DNA of 32,838 bases from a bacterium (GCA_021847925.1 JAJZNI010000116.1:1-32838), one strand, 5' to 3'. Shown: positions 22,795 through 31,059, counted from the stretch's first letter. Translations and numbers: made by a program. The notes: generated by a model not told the origin, from the sequence alone.

Positions 22795-22856
22795 GGATCC
22801 GGTCACGCTGCGCGGGCTCATCTCGAGCGGCGGCCACGAGAGCCTCAGAGGGACAC

Positions 22857-23174
22857 ATGGAGCGTCTCTGGTACCTGATCCCCTTCGCTGTGATCCTGGT
22901 GCTGGTCATCTGGGGGCCGTCGCGCCTTCCCGAGATCGGCGCGGGCATGGGTCGCGCGATCCGCGAGTTCCGCAGCGCCGTCTCCGGGGTCCGGGACGCC
23001 GTCAACGTGGACGTGATGGGTCACCAGCCGCCCCCCGGCGGCACGCCCGCCGCCGGCCCCGGTCCGGGGTGGTCACAGCCGGTACCGCCCCCGCCCCCGC
23101 CGAGCCCGGGATCGCCCCAGATGGCGGGCGAGCGGCCGCCCACCGGCGTCCCCGGCGACGGGCACCGCGGCTGA
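22857..23174 (+). CDS. tatA: Twin-arginine translocase subunit TatA-type
   Basis: This 105-residue protein has the TatA/TatB layout: a short N-terminus, one membrane helix (LIPFAVILVLVIWGP), the hinge GPSRLPEIGAGMG, and an amphipathic helix (RAIREFRSAVSGVRD). A Pro/Gly-rich disordered tail of about 55 residues follows. TatA oligomers form the size-adapting part of the exporter of folded proteins. Whether it also serves as TatB cannot be told. tatC follows 147 bp later; the gap contains no gene. Confidence 0.9.
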   Translation: MERLWYLIPFAVILVLVIWGPSRLPEIGAGMGRAIREFRSAVSGVRDAVNVDVMGHQPPPGGTPAAGPGPGWSQPVPPPPPPSPGSPQMAGERPPTGVPGDGHRG

Positions 23175-23321
23175 GCAGCGGGGCCGTGTCCTCGGCGCCG
23201 TGCCCGGCACCGGGAGGGCGCGCCGCCGCGCCCCACGCTCGCGGGGTCGGCACATGCGCGGATCCCGACCGACGCCCGCGGGTGGGAGTGAGCCCTCGGC
23301 GCTCCGCCATCGACCCCTGAG

Positions 23322-24134
23322 ATGGCTCTCGGGATCCTCAACCGGGGTGGGGAGCGCGGGCTCGCCGAGCGGCGCCTGATCCTCCCCGAGGGCGGACCGT
23401 CCCCGGAGGAGGGGCGGCGGATGACCGTCGTCGAGCACCTCCGCGAGCTCCGGCGCGTGCTCGTCGTGTCGATGGTCGCCTGGGTGCTCGCGACGATCGT
23501 CGCGGCCGTCTTCGACCGCGTGATCCTGAGGATCCTCGAGTTCCCCCTGCTCCACGTCCTCTCACAGCACAACCACCTGCTCTCCCGGCCGATCATCACG
23601 AGTCCCACCGAGCTCGTGACCATCCCGCTGGAGGTGGCCGTGGTCGGCGGCCTCGTGCTGTCGATGCCCGTCATCGGGTGGCAGGCGTGGACGTTCGTCT
23701 CGCCGGGGCTGCGGCCGGTGGAGCGGAGGTTCGCGCTCCCCTTCGTCCTCTCCGTGGTCATCCTGTTCGCGGCTGGTGCCGGCCTCGCCTACCTCCTGAT
23801 GCCGGTGTGGCTCAACATCCTCACGAGCATCGTGGGCGGCAACGCCGTCTACTTCCCGGACCTCAGCCAGTACCTCTCGTTCCTCTCGCTCGCCGTGGTC
23901 GCGTTCGGCCTCACGTTCGAGCTGCCGGTCGCCATCGTGATCCTCGGCCTGCTCCGGATCGTCTCGTCGCGCGGGCTGCGCCGCCGCCGCAAGCTCGTCT
24001 GGCTCGCCATCGTGCTCGGGGCGGAGCTGGTCACACCCGGCGTGGACCCGGTGACCCCCCTCTTCCTCGCCATCCCTCTGCTCGTCCTCTACGAGCTCGC
24101 CGTGGTCGTCCTCGCTCGGGCCCTGCACCGCTGA
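23322..24134 (+). CDS. tatC: Twin-arginine translocase subunit TatC
   Basis: TatC is the receptor for twin-arginine signal peptides. The 270-residue protein has the defining EHLRELRRVL motif (near residue 38) before the first of six membrane helices, and the conserved loop FVSPGLRPVERRF with its Pro and Glu residues. Later helices and the GLTFELPVAIV segment are also in place. About 33 residues precede the usual TatC start; ATG 23421 (MTVVEHL) would give a family-length protein. ATG 23322 is kept since the extension is coding-like, but no ribosome site distinguishes the two. Confidence 0.92.
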   Translation: MALGILNRGGERGLAERRLILPEGGPSPEEGRRMTVVEHLRELRRVLVVSMVAWVLATIVAAVFDRVILRILEFPLLHVLSQHNHLLSRPIITSPTELVTIPLEVAVVGGLVLSMPVIGWQAWTFVSPGLRPVERRFALPFVLSVVILFAAGAGLAYLLMPVWLNILTSIVGGNAVYFPDLSQYLSFLSLAVVAFGLTFELPVAIVILGLLRIVSSRGLRRRRKLVWLAIVLGAELVTPGVDPVTPLFLAIPLLVLYELAVVVLARALHR

Positions 24135-24158
24135 GGCGCCGGCCGGGTGGTCACGCCG

Positions 24159-24164
24159 TACACT
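24159..24164 (+). promoter_or_regulatory. TACACT -10 box of RNase PH gene
   Basis: TACACT ends 9 nt before ATG 24174. It fixes the start inside a frame that is open from 24147 and implies a leaderless mRNA. Confidence 0.5.
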
Positions 24165-24173
24165 CGCCGGGCC

Positions 24174-24905
24174 ATGCGCCCCGACCGCCGTGCCTGCGAC
24201 CAGCTCCGCCCCGTCACCATCGAGGTGGGGGCGCTCCCCTACCCGGAGGGAAGCTGCGTCATCTCGACCGGTGCGACGCGGGTGATCTGCACGGCGTCGG
24301 TCGAGGATCGGGTGCCCCCGTTCCGCAAGGGCAGCGGGCTCGGCTGGGTCACCGCCGAGTACGCCATGCTGCCCCGCAGCACGCAGACGCGCACGGAGCG
24401 CGACGGCCGCCGGGGCCGCGTCGACGGGCGCGTCCAGGAGATCCAGCGTCTCATCGGGCGCAGCCTGCGCGGCGCCGTCGAGCCGGCCGCCCTGGGGGAG
24501 CGCTCGATCCTCATCGACTGCGACGTGGTCGTGGCCGACGGGGGCACGCGCACCGCCTCGATCACCGGCGGGTACGTGGCCCTGGCCCTGGCCATCCGCG
24601 CCCTGGAGGAGGCGAGGGTGCTGCGCCCCGGCGCCCTGCGCCGCCAGGTCGCCGCCGTCTCGGCGGGGATCGTCGCCGGGGAGCCGCGGCTGGACCTCTG
24701 CTACCTGGAGGACGCGGCGGCGGACACCGACATGAACTGCGTGGGCGCCCGCGACGGCGGCTTCATCGAGATCCAGGGGACCGCGGAGCAGGCGCCCTTC
24801 CGCCGCGAGGAGCTGGCCCGCCTCATCGAGCTGGCCGAGCAGGGCCTGGACCGACTCTACGCCGCCCAGGACGAGGCGCTCGGAAGCCTCCCCGCGGCCG
24901 GGTGA
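24174..24905 (+). CDS. rph: Ribonuclease PH
   Basis: RNase PH trims tRNA 3' ends by phosphorolysis. The 243-residue protein has MRPDRR at the start, GSCVISTGATRVICTA, WVTAEYAMLPRSTQTR, GRVQEIQRLIGRSLR, ILIDCDVVVADGGTRTASITG and the closing DLCYLEDAAADTDMN segment, the usual order for this family. It forms a hexameric ring in known cases. The next gene, rdgB, overlaps by 4 bp (GTGA), a common bacterial pairing. The symbol is shared by convention with rifampin phosphotransferase. Confidence 0.95.
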   Translation: MRPDRRACDQLRPVTIEVGALPYPEGSCVISTGATRVICTASVEDRVPPFRKGSGLGWVTAEYAMLPRSTQTRTERDGRRGRVDGRVQEIQRLIGRSLRGAVEPAALGERSILIDCDVVVADGGTRTASITGGYVALALAIRALEEARVLRPGALRRQVAAVSAGIVAGEPRLDLCYLEDAAADTDMNCVGARDGGFIEIQGTAEQAPFRREELARLIELAEQGLDRLYAAQDEALGSLPAAG

Positions 24906-25501
24906 TTGGCGGCACCCGCGTGGTGGTCGCGACCCGCAACCCCGGCAAGATCCGGGAGATGCGGCGGCTCCTCGGGGCGACCGGGTGGGAGGTCTGCGAC
25001 CTGGACGCGGCCGGCTTCCGCGGCGACGTCGACGAGACCGGCACCACGTACGAGGAGAACGCTGCGCTCAAGGCGGTCGAGGTCGCGGCGGCGACCGGGA
25101 TCGCCGCCCTGGCCGACGACTCCGGGATCGAGGTTCCGGCGCTGGGAGGCTGGCCCGGCCCCCGCTCGGCCCGCTGGATGGGCGGCGCGGCGGACGACGC
25201 CGATCGTCTCCACGGGCTGCTGGAGGAGGTCGAGGCACGCTGTCCCTCGGACCGGCGGGCCCGCTACGTGTGCGCGGTCTGCCTGGCGCGTCCCGGCGCG
25301 GCGCCGCTTCTCGCCCGCGGGGAGACGTGGGGAACCCTGGTCGAGCCGCGCGGCACCGCGGGTTTCGGCTACGACCCCGCCTTTCGCAGCGACGATCTGG
25401 GGATCACCTTCGGAGAGGCGAGCGACGCGGCCAAGGACGGGGTGAGCCACCGGGCGCGGGCGGTGCAGGCGCTGCTCCGGGAGCTGGGCCTCACCGTCTG
25501 A
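24902..25501 (+). CDS. rdgB: XTP/dITP pyrophosphatase (non-canonical purine NTPase)
   Basis: The 199-residue enzyme removes pyrophosphate from dITP, XTP and similar nucleotides, keeping deaminated bases out of DNA and RNA. It has the family motifs TRNPGKIREM near the N-terminus, ETGTTYEENAALKA, ALADDSGIEVPAL, GFGYDPAF and SHRARA. GTG 24902 overlaps the stop of the RNase PH gene as GTGA. The N-terminal strand VVVATRNPGK follows soon after the start, as expected. Confidence 0.94.
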   Translation: MIGGTRVVVATRNPGKIREMRRLLGATGWEVCDLDAAGFRGDVDETGTTYEENAALKAVEVAAATGIAALADDSGIEVPALGGWPGPRSARWMGGAADDADRLHGLLEEVEARCPSDRRARYVCAVCLARPGAAPLLARGETWGTLVEPRGTAGFGYDPAFRSDDLGITFGEASDAAKDGVSHRARAVQALLRELGLTV

Positions 25502-25561
25502 GCCGGGCCGGCGGGGCGTGGCGTCCGGGCCCCCTCCATGATTGGGCGCGGCTTTGCCGGG

Positions 25562-25567
25562 TAAGCT
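25562..25567 (+). promoter_or_regulatory. TAAGCT -10-like box upstream of trxB
   Basis: TAAGCT lies 62 nt before GTG 25630 in the 128-bp gap after rdgB. No good -35 is seen, so this is a modest candidate. Confidence 0.35.
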
Positions 25568-25629
25568 CCGAGAGTACCCAGGCGCGGCGCTCGTGAGCCC
25601 AGAGACCGCGTGCCCCAGTGAGGTGAGCC

Positions 25630-26673
25630 GTGGAAGATCGCGAACCGGACCGCACGTACGACATCGTCATCGTGGGTGGGGGGCCTGCGGGCCTCACCGC
25701 GGCGCTCTACGCCGGGCGCAACAAGGTGCGCGCCGCCCTTGTCGAGGCCAAGGGGGCCGTCATCGACGGCGCCCTCCTCGGCGCCGGCGGGCAGCTGCTC
25801 AACACCGAGCTCATCGAGGACTACCCGGGGGTGCGATCCATCCTCGGACCGGAGCTGGCCGACATCATGGCCGACCAGGCACGCCAGTTCGGCACCGAGA
25901 TGGTGGCCGCGACGGTGGAGCGGATCCGGGTCGAGCCCGACGGGACCAAGGTGGTCGAGACCGACCAGGGGACGCTGCGCGCGCCCGCGGTCATCGTCAC
26001 GGCCGGCGGCAACCCGCGCAAGCTCGAGGTGCCCGGGGAGGCCGAGCTCGCGGGGCGGGGTGTCTCGTACTGCGCGGTCTGCGACGGCGCCTTCTTCCAG
26101 GGGGCGCACCTGGCCGTCGTCGGCGGAGGTGACGCCGCGGTGGAGGAGGGGATGTTCCTCACCCGGTACGCCAGCCGGGTGACGATCATCCACCGCCGCT
26201 CCGAGCTGCGCGCCCAGGCGGTGCTGGCCGAGGAGGCGCGGGCCAACCCGAAGATCGATTTCGTCCTCGACACGATCGTCGAGGCGGTCGAGGGGGATCG
26301 GAAGGTCGAGCGCCTGCGGCTGCGCAACGTCCGGACCGGCGCGGTGTCGCATCTCGAGGTGGGAGGGGTGTTCATCTTCGTCGGCTTCCTCCCCAACACC
26401 GGCCTGGTCGACACCCACGTCGACCATGACGCGGCCGGCTACTACCGCACCGACCCCCTGACCATGGAGACCAGCGTTCCCGGCATCTTCGCCGCGGGGG
26501 ACGTGCGCAGCCAGCTGACCCGCCAGGTGACCACCGCCGTGGGGGATGCGACCACCGCGACCATCGCGGCCACGAAGTGGGTCGAGGAGCGCGCCCGCCG
26601 CGGGGCGCGCGTCGACGCGGACGAGCCGCGCGCGGCGGTCGAGGCGGCGCCAGTCCGCGGCGGCCCGGCGTGA
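25630..26673 (+). CDS. trxB: Thioredoxin reductase
   Basis: The 347-residue flavoprotein transfers electrons from NADPH through FAD to thioredoxin. It has the FAD-binding GGGPAGLTAAL (about 16-26), the redox pair Cys148-Ala-Val-Cys151 in YCAVCDGAFF, the NADPH-binding VVGGGDAAVEEG with the NADPH-preferring HRRSELRA, and the FAD-binding FAAGDVRSQLTRQV. The first domain has a slightly long loop around GAVIDGALLG before GGQLLNT. A 25-residue polar tail follows the usual end. The start is GTG 25630, with an AGGTG ribosome site just upstream. Confidence 0.93.
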   Translation: MEDREPDRTYDIVIVGGGPAGLTAALYAGRNKVRAALVEAKGAVIDGALLGAGGQLLNTELIEDYPGVRSILGPELADIMADQARQFGTEMVAATVERIRVEPDGTKVVETDQGTLRAPAVIVTAGGNPRKLEVPGEAELAGRGVSYCAVCDGAFFQGAHLAVVGGGDAAVEEGMFLTRYASRVTIIHRRSELRAQAVLAEEARANPKIDFVLDTIVEAVEGDRKVERLRLRNVRTGAVSHLEVGGVFIFVGFLPNTGLVDTHVDHDAAGYYRTDPLTMETSVPGIFAAGDVRSQLTRQVTTAVGDATTATIAATKWVEERARRGARVDADEPRAAVEAAPVRGGPA

Positions 26674-26737
26674 GCAGGGGGCCCGCGGGGACCGGGTCGC
26701 GGCGGGCATCCGCGCGTGCGCCGCGGGGCTGGCGCCG

Positions 26738-27322
26738 GTGACCGAGAGCGGCCCCGGCGCGGGCCCCGCCCGGCGTCCGCGGAGCATCGCCACCCGCCGC
26801 GGCGACGGGGGGGAGACGGGCCTGCTCTACGGCGGCCGGGTGCCCAAGGACGACCTCCACACGGAGGCCTACGGGTCCCTCGACGAGGCCGTCTCCGCGC
26901 TCGGGCTGGCCCGCGCCCACGAGGCGGACCCGGCGAGGGCGGAGCGCCTCCTGGGCATCCAGCGCGATCTCTTCACCGTGGGGGCGGAGCTGGCCACCGG
27001 GCCCGGCGAGCGGGCCAAGCTCGCGGAGCACTTCGCAACCGTCACCCCCGCCATGGTGGCCGCGCTCGACCGGCTCCTCGCCGACCTGGAGGACCGCGTC
27101 CCGCTGCCGCGGGCGTTCGTCATCCCGGGTGGGAGCGTCACGGCGGCGGCCCTGGACCTGGCCCGCACGCTGGTGCGGCGCGCCGAGCGCCGGGCCGTCG
27201 CGCTCCGCCGCGCGGGCGGCCTGGAGAACCCCGAGGTGCTCCGCTACCTGAACCGCCTGAGCGACGTGCTCTTCATGCTCGCGCGAGAGGCGGAGCCGGG
27301 AGCCACGCGGGTGACCTCGTAG
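26738..27322 (+). CDS. Cob(I)alamin adenosyltransferase, PduO type
   Basis: This enzyme moves the adenosyl group of ATP to cob(I)alamin, making coenzyme B12. The 194-residue protein has the PduO-type N-terminal ATP motif TRRGDGGETGLLYGGRVPKDD, then YGSLDEAVSALGLAR, and the C-terminal RRAERR and LNRLSDVLFMLAR motifs. GTG 26738 starts just before a disordered Pro/Arg stretch; the first motif begins at about residue 19. The frame is open further upstream across trxB and is not used. It converges on the PucR-type gene with only 4 bp between stops. Confidence 0.9.
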   Translation: MTESGPGAGPARRPRSIATRRGDGGETGLLYGGRVPKDDLHTEAYGSLDEAVSALGLARAHEADPARAERLLGIQRDLFTVGAELATGPGERAKLAEHFATVTPAMVAALDRLLADLEDRVPLPRAFVIPGGSVTAAALDLARTLVRRAERRAVALRRAGGLENPEVLRYLNRLSDVLFMLAREAEPGATRVTS

Positions 27323-27326
27323 GGCG

Positions 27327-28544
27327 TCAGCCGGGGAGCAGGCGCCGGGACCGGAGCGCCAGCCAGAGCAGGTGGCGGCGGGCCGGGTCGTCGATGGGGA
27401 TGCCGAGGTCGCGAATGCGCTGGAGACGGTAGACGATGGTGTGGCGGTGCAGGCCCAGCCGGGTGGCGGCCGCGCCCAGGCCCGACGTGGACAGCACCGC
27501 CTCCAGGGTCTGGTGCAGCTCTCCGCGGCGGTCGGCGCCGTCGCGGCTCAGCGGCCCCAGCACGCTGGCGCAGAAGCGCCGCACGGCCTCGGGGTCGGCG
27601 TCGAGCACGGCGAAGACGCCGAGCTCGGCGTCGTCGTGGACGCGTCGCTCGGGCTCGAGGCGCAGCCCGACCTCGAGGGCGCGCCGGGCTCGGCGGGCGG
27701 CGTTGGAGACGTCACCCAGACGCTCGGCGACCGGGCCGATGCCGAAGGCGAGCTGGGGGTCGGCCCGAAGCGCCGCGTCGCAGAGCGTGGCGACGTCGGT
27801 GCGCGGGTCGATGAGCAGGACCCAGACACCCTCGGACGCCGCCACCGCGAGGGCGCCCGCCGGTGGCCACGCCCGTTCGGCGAGCGGGTCGGCATCGCCG
27901 GGCCGGAGGACGGCGAGCACCCGGTAGGGGGGGGCGAGGTCCAGGTCGGACGCCGCCGCGGCCACGCGGAGCTCGTCGGAGGCGTCGCCGGCGAGGAGGC
28001 GGTGCAGGACCCGGTCGCGCTCCTGGTCACGGCGGCGGAGGAGGAGCTCACGGCGCTCCAGGTAGGCGGCGCCCACGGCCGCCGAGATCTCGTCCAGGTA
28101 GTCGATGACCTGCGCGGCGAGGGCGATGAGCGTGGCCGAGGGCATCTCGTGCTCGCGGGCGACGGTGCCCACCACCTCCTCCCAGACCACCTTGGCGGCG
28201 GTGCGGTACGCGGAGAGGAGGACGTCCAGCGCCACCCCGAGGTCGGCCTGCACCGCTCCCGTCTGCGCGAGGCGATCCAGGTCCCCCGCCCGCGGGCCGC
28301 GGCCGTCGTGGAGCCGCCTCACCAGGACGCGAAGGGCGTCGCGGCAGGCGGACACGATCGAGCGAAGATACGCAAGGTTGTCAAAATGACGCGGGAGGGC
28401 GATCTCGGTGGCGATCCGCCGCGCCATGCGACCCGCGATGGCGTCGGAGTCGGCGAGGAGCCGGGCGGTGACCGCCGCCGGCAGGCTGGCCGTCTCGACC
28501 AATCCGGCCGAGCGTATTTTGGACGCCGTGGCCAAATTGTCCAC
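27327..28544 (-). CDS. PucR/CdaR-type transcription regulator
   Basis: The protein has about 405 residues. Its C-terminus holds the PucR-type helix-turn-helix: HQTLEAVLSTSGLGAAATRLGLHRHTIVYRLQRI, split here as a helix then LGLHRHTIVYRL. A GGDEF-like CdaR core (GVWVLLIDP, FGIGPVAERLGDV) precedes it. The N-terminal ~170 residues are helical and resemble the RsbRD-like sensor region found in many such regulators. The effector is unknown. Start candidates are GTG 28544 or TTG 28553; the larger open frame to 29453 is antisense to the next gene. It is divergent from a ferritin-like gene and may control it. Confidence 0.86.
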   Translation of the reverse strand: MDNLATASKIRSAGLVETASLPAAVTARLLADSDAIAGRMARRIATEIALPRHFDNLAYLRSIVSACRDALRVLVRRLHDGRGPRAGDLDRLAQTGAVQADLGVALDVLLSAYRTAAKVVWEEVVGTVAREHEMPSATLIALAAQVIDYLDEISAAVGAAYLERRELLLRRRDQERDRVLHRLLAGDASDELRVAAAASDLDLAPPYRVLAVLRPGDADPLAERAWPPAGALAVAASEGVWVLLIDPRTDVATLCDAALRADPQLAFGIGPVAERLGDVSNAARRARRALEVGLRLEPERRVHDDAELGVFAVLDADPEAVRRFCASVLGPLSRDGADRRGELHQTLEAVLSTSGLGAAATRLGLHRHTIVYRLQRIRDLGIPIDDPARRHLLWLALRSRRLLPG

Positions 28545-28566
28545 CTCAGACAAAATTGTTGGACGC
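28515..28566. promoter_or_regulatory. AT-rich control region of the PucR/ferritin-like pair
   Basis: TATTTT (28515-28520) could be the plus-strand -10 for the ferritin-like gene. TTGGACGC is repeated at 28519-28526 and 28559-28566, exactly 40 bp apart, with CCAAATTGTC and GACAAAATTG forming a loose inverted repeat between them. The region is much more AT-rich than its surroundings and covers the start of the regulator gene. Confidence 0.45.
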
Positions 28567-28619
28567 AACCCACCCGGATGGCGGTTGCTTTGGCCATTCT
28601 GCACCAGGAGAATGGACCT

Positions 28620-29426
28620 GTGCTGTACGACGACCTCTTCGTCAGCCTCGAACGGGCGCGCTGGAACCTGAGCCGTGACATCGACTGGGACGCGATGCGA
28701 CCCGAGCTGCTCACCCCCGCCTGGCGCTTCGACGTCCGCGAGGTGTGCCTCACCGAGCTCTCGGCCCTCTACGCCACCGAGATGTTCCTGCGCGACTTCT
28801 ACAGCGACATCGACTTCTGCAGCTTCATCTCGATCTGGTTCTACGAGGAGATGAAGCATCACCTGGTGCTTCGCAAGTACCTGGAGCGGGCCGGGGAGCA
28901 CATCGACGAGGCCGAGCTTCCGCGGCTGCGCCTCACCTTCGCCGAGGGCCCCGCGATCGAGACGCTCACCATGCACTTCTGCGGCGAGCAGCGGCTCGCC
29001 CACTGGTACACGGCCTTCAGCGCCAGCGCGCCCGAGCCGGTGCTGCGCCAGATCTTCAGGACGCTCGCCGCCGATGAGCTCCGCCACGCGACGGCCTATG
29101 CCAAGTACCTGCGCAAGGCGGTCGCCAACAAGCCGGCGGTCCTCCCCCAGATCCTCCGCATGTCGCTCTGGATGCTGCGCACCAGCAACGACAACCCCAA
29201 GCACCCGACCACGCTCACCGAGCCGTCGGTGGTCTCCCTGCTCGAGGACCCCCACTACCTGCGCCGGATGCTGAACGCGTACCTGCCCGGCCGCGACCAC
29301 GAGGCGCCGGTGCAGCGCAGGGTGCTGGCCCTCATGTCGGAGCTCGCGGGACGCCAGATCCGCTCCCTGCGTGAGCTCGGCAGCAGCATCCGCGAGGCGG
29401 ACCGGGCGGTGGCCTCGGCCGCGTAG
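28620..29426 (+). CDS. Ferritin-like diiron protein, acyl-ACP desaturase-like
   Basis: The 268-residue protein has the metal ligands of a four-helix diiron fold: Glu46 in LTELSALYATEMF, Glu77 and His80 in YEEMKHH, Glu123 in CGEQRL, and Glu153 and His156 in ADELRH. The order E, ExxH, E, ExxH is that of soluble acyl-ACP desaturases and related ferritin-like proteins. Substrate and reaction are not proven. GTG 28620 has AGGAG 9 nt upstream and is preferred; ATG 28578 in the same frame would add 14 residues. It is divergent from a PucR-type regulator across a short AT-rich region. Confidence 0.75.
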   Translation: MLYDDLFVSLERARWNLSRDIDWDAMRPELLTPAWRFDVREVCLTELSALYATEMFLRDFYSDIDFCSFISIWFYEEMKHHLVLRKYLERAGEHIDEAELPRLRLTFAEGPAIETLTMHFCGEQRLAHWYTAFSASAPEPVLRQIFRTLAADELRHATAYAKYLRKAVANKPAVLPQILRMSLWMLRTSNDNPKHPTTLTEPSVVSLLEDPHYLRRMLNAYLPGRDHEAPVQRRVLALMSELAGRQIRSLRELGSSIREADRAVASAA

Positions 29427-29493
29427 CGGGACGCGCCGAGCGGCGGGGTTCACGGCAGGCGGGGTGCCGGCCGCCGCCCCGTCCCGGTTCCGG

Positions 29494-29499
29494 GATAAT
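29494..29499 (+). promoter_or_regulatory. GATAAT -10 box of the acylphosphatase gene
   Basis: GATAAT (5 of 6 to consensus) ends 6 nt before GTG 29506. It indicates a leaderless start. Confidence 0.55.
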
Positions 29500-29505
29500 C
29501 GGGGG

Positions 29506-29787
29506 GTGGAGGAGCAGGTCCGGGTTCACGCGACGGTCCGCGGACGGGTCCAGATGGTCGGCTTCCGCGCCTTCGTCCTGGAGAAGGCGGAGGACCTGGG
29601 CGTGCGCGGGACGGTGCGCAACCGTCCGGACGGGACGGTCGAGTGCCTTGCCGAGGGGCCGCGGGCTGCCATCGACAACCTGCTCCGGCTCCTGCGCGAC
29701 GGCCCCGTCTCGGCGCGCGTGGAGGGCGTGGACGTCGTCGAGCAGCCCTTTCGCGGAGACCTGCCGGCGATGCGGATGACGGCGTGA
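29506..29787 (+). CDS. acyP: Acylphosphatase
   Basis: This 93-residue protein hydrolyses carboxyl-phosphate bonds. It has the signature GRVQMVGFRAF with the phosphate-binding Arg, and GTVRNRPDGTVEC with the catalytic Asn. Length is normal. The start GTG 29506 is supported by a GATAAT box 6 nt upstream. The next gene overlaps its stop by 4 bp (GTGA), so the two are probably translated together. Confidence 0.93.
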   Translation: MEEQVRVHATVRGRVQMVGFRAFVLEKAEDLGVRGTVRNRPDGTVECLAEGPRAAIDNLLRLLRDGPVSARVEGVDVVEQPFRGDLPAMRMTA

Positions 29788-31004
29788 GCCAGCTCCGCTT
29801 CGCCGCGCGCATGTCACGCCTTGGGACCGAGTCCGCCTTCGAGGTCCTGGCGCACGCGCGCCGCCTCGAGGCGGCGGGCCGGGACGTGGTCCACCTCGAG
29901 ATCGGCGAGCCCGACTTCGCGACCCCGGACAACATCACCGAGGCGGGCATCCGCGCCCTGCGCGGCGGAGCCACCCACTACACCCCCGCGAGCGGGATCT
30001 GGGAGGTGCGCGAGGCGACCGCGCGCTACGTGGCCCGCCAGACGGGTGTCGCCACCCTGCCCGAGCAGATCGTCCTGGTGCCCGGCAGCAAGAACCTGGT
30101 CCACTTCCTGCTCCTCGCGCTGGTCGAGCCGGGCGACGAGGTGCTGGTGCCGGACCCGGGTTATCCCAACTACGCGTCGCTCGTGAGCTTCGTGGGGGCG
30201 ACGCCGGTCCCGGTCGCGATCCGTGAGTCCAACGATTACCGCCTCGACGTCGAGGAGCTGAGCTCGCTGGTGTCGGCGCGCACCCGCGTGCTGATCCTCA
30301 ACACCCCGGCCAACCCGACCGGGGGGGTTCTGGCGGAGGAGGACTGCGAGGCGATCGCGGAGCTCGCGCACGAGCGCGACCTCTTCGTGCTGAGCGACGA
30401 GATCTACTCCCGCCTGGTCTACGCCGGCCGCCACGTCTCCCCGTACTCCATGCCCGGCATGGCGGACCGCTGCGTGCTCATGAACGGGCTCTCCAAGGCC
30501 TGGGCGATGTGCGGGTGGCGGCTGGGATTCGGAGCCATGCCGGTGGCGCTGGCGGAGCGCATGGACACCCTGATGATCAACACGTCGTCGTGCGCCGCCG
30601 CGTTCACCCAGTGGGCGGCGGTGGAGGCGTTCGAGGGGGCCGAGTCCGATCGCGCGGTGGCGACGATGATGGCGGAGTTTCGCGAGCGCCGCGACGTGGT
30701 GGTGGACGGCCTGAACCGCATGCCCGGGGTGCGCTGCCGGGCCCCGGCCGGCGCCTTCTACGCCTTCCCCAACATCGAGGCGACGGGATGGGAGGACCGC
30801 GCGCTGCAGCGGGCCCTGCTCGAGGAGGCGGGGGTGGCGGTGCTGGCGGGGAGCGCCTTCGGCGCCAACGGCAGGGGGCACCTGCGGCTCAGCTACGCCA
30901 ACAGCGTTCCCAACCTGGAGCGGGGGATGGACCGCATGGCCACCTTCCTGAGGGAGGCGGCCCGGGGCGCATCCGCCGTCTCGGGCGCGGCGGAACGGCC
31001 CTGA
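29784..31004 (+). CDS. Class I/II pyridoxal-phosphate aminotransferase
   Basis: The 406-residue enzyme is of the aspartate-aminotransferase superfamily. It has HLEIGEPDFATPDNI, THYTPASGI, VPDPGYPNYASL, ILNTPANPTGGVL, LSDEIYSRLVY and the Schiff-base Lys in NGLSKAWAMCGWRLGF, with a closing GHLRLSYANS Arg motif. Substrate cannot be set; aspartate, alanine or aromatic amino acids are all possible. Its position before trpE could fit an amino-acid role, but this is weak evidence. GTG 29784 overlaps the acylphosphatase stop. A hairpin lies between this gene and trpE. Confidence 0.88.
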   Translation: MSQLRFAARMSRLGTESAFEVLAHARRLEAAGRDVVHLEIGEPDFATPDNITEAGIRALRGGATHYTPASGIWEVREATARYVARQTGVATLPEQIVLVPGSKNLVHFLLLALVEPGDEVLVPDPGYPNYASLVSFVGATPVPVAIRESNDYRLDVEELSSLVSARTRVLILNTPANPTGGVLAEEDCEAIAELAHERDLFVLSDEIYSRLVYAGRHVSPYSMPGMADRCVLMNGLSKAWAMCGWRLGFGAMPVALAERMDTLMINTSSCAAAFTQWAAVEAFEGAESDRAVATMMAEFRERRDVVVDGLNRMPGVRCRAPAGAFYAFPNIEATGWEDRALQRALLEEAGVAVLAGSAFGANGRGHLRLSYANSVPNLERGMDRMATFLREAARGASAVSGAAERP

Positions 31005-31031
31005 CGCCGCCACCCCGGCCGCGCCGCCGCA

Positions 31032-31056
31032 GCTCCCGCACCGCGGTGCGCGGAGC
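31032..31056 (+). promoter_or_regulatory. Hairpin directly before the trpE start
   Basis: A perfect palindrome CGCACCGCGGTGCG (31037-31050) is extended by GCTCC (31032-31036) and GGAGC (31052-31056) with one bulged C. It ends 3 nt before GTG 31060, so it would hide the ribosome-binding region in RNA, or act as an operator in DNA. It could instead be a 3' end structure of the aminotransferase gene. Confidence 0.45.
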
Positions 31057-31059
31057 GGC

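Noticed and set aside
27372-28577. Upstream extension of the ferritin-like frame
   Set aside because: It is antisense to the PucR-type regulator; conserved ferritin-like sequence only begins near 28620.
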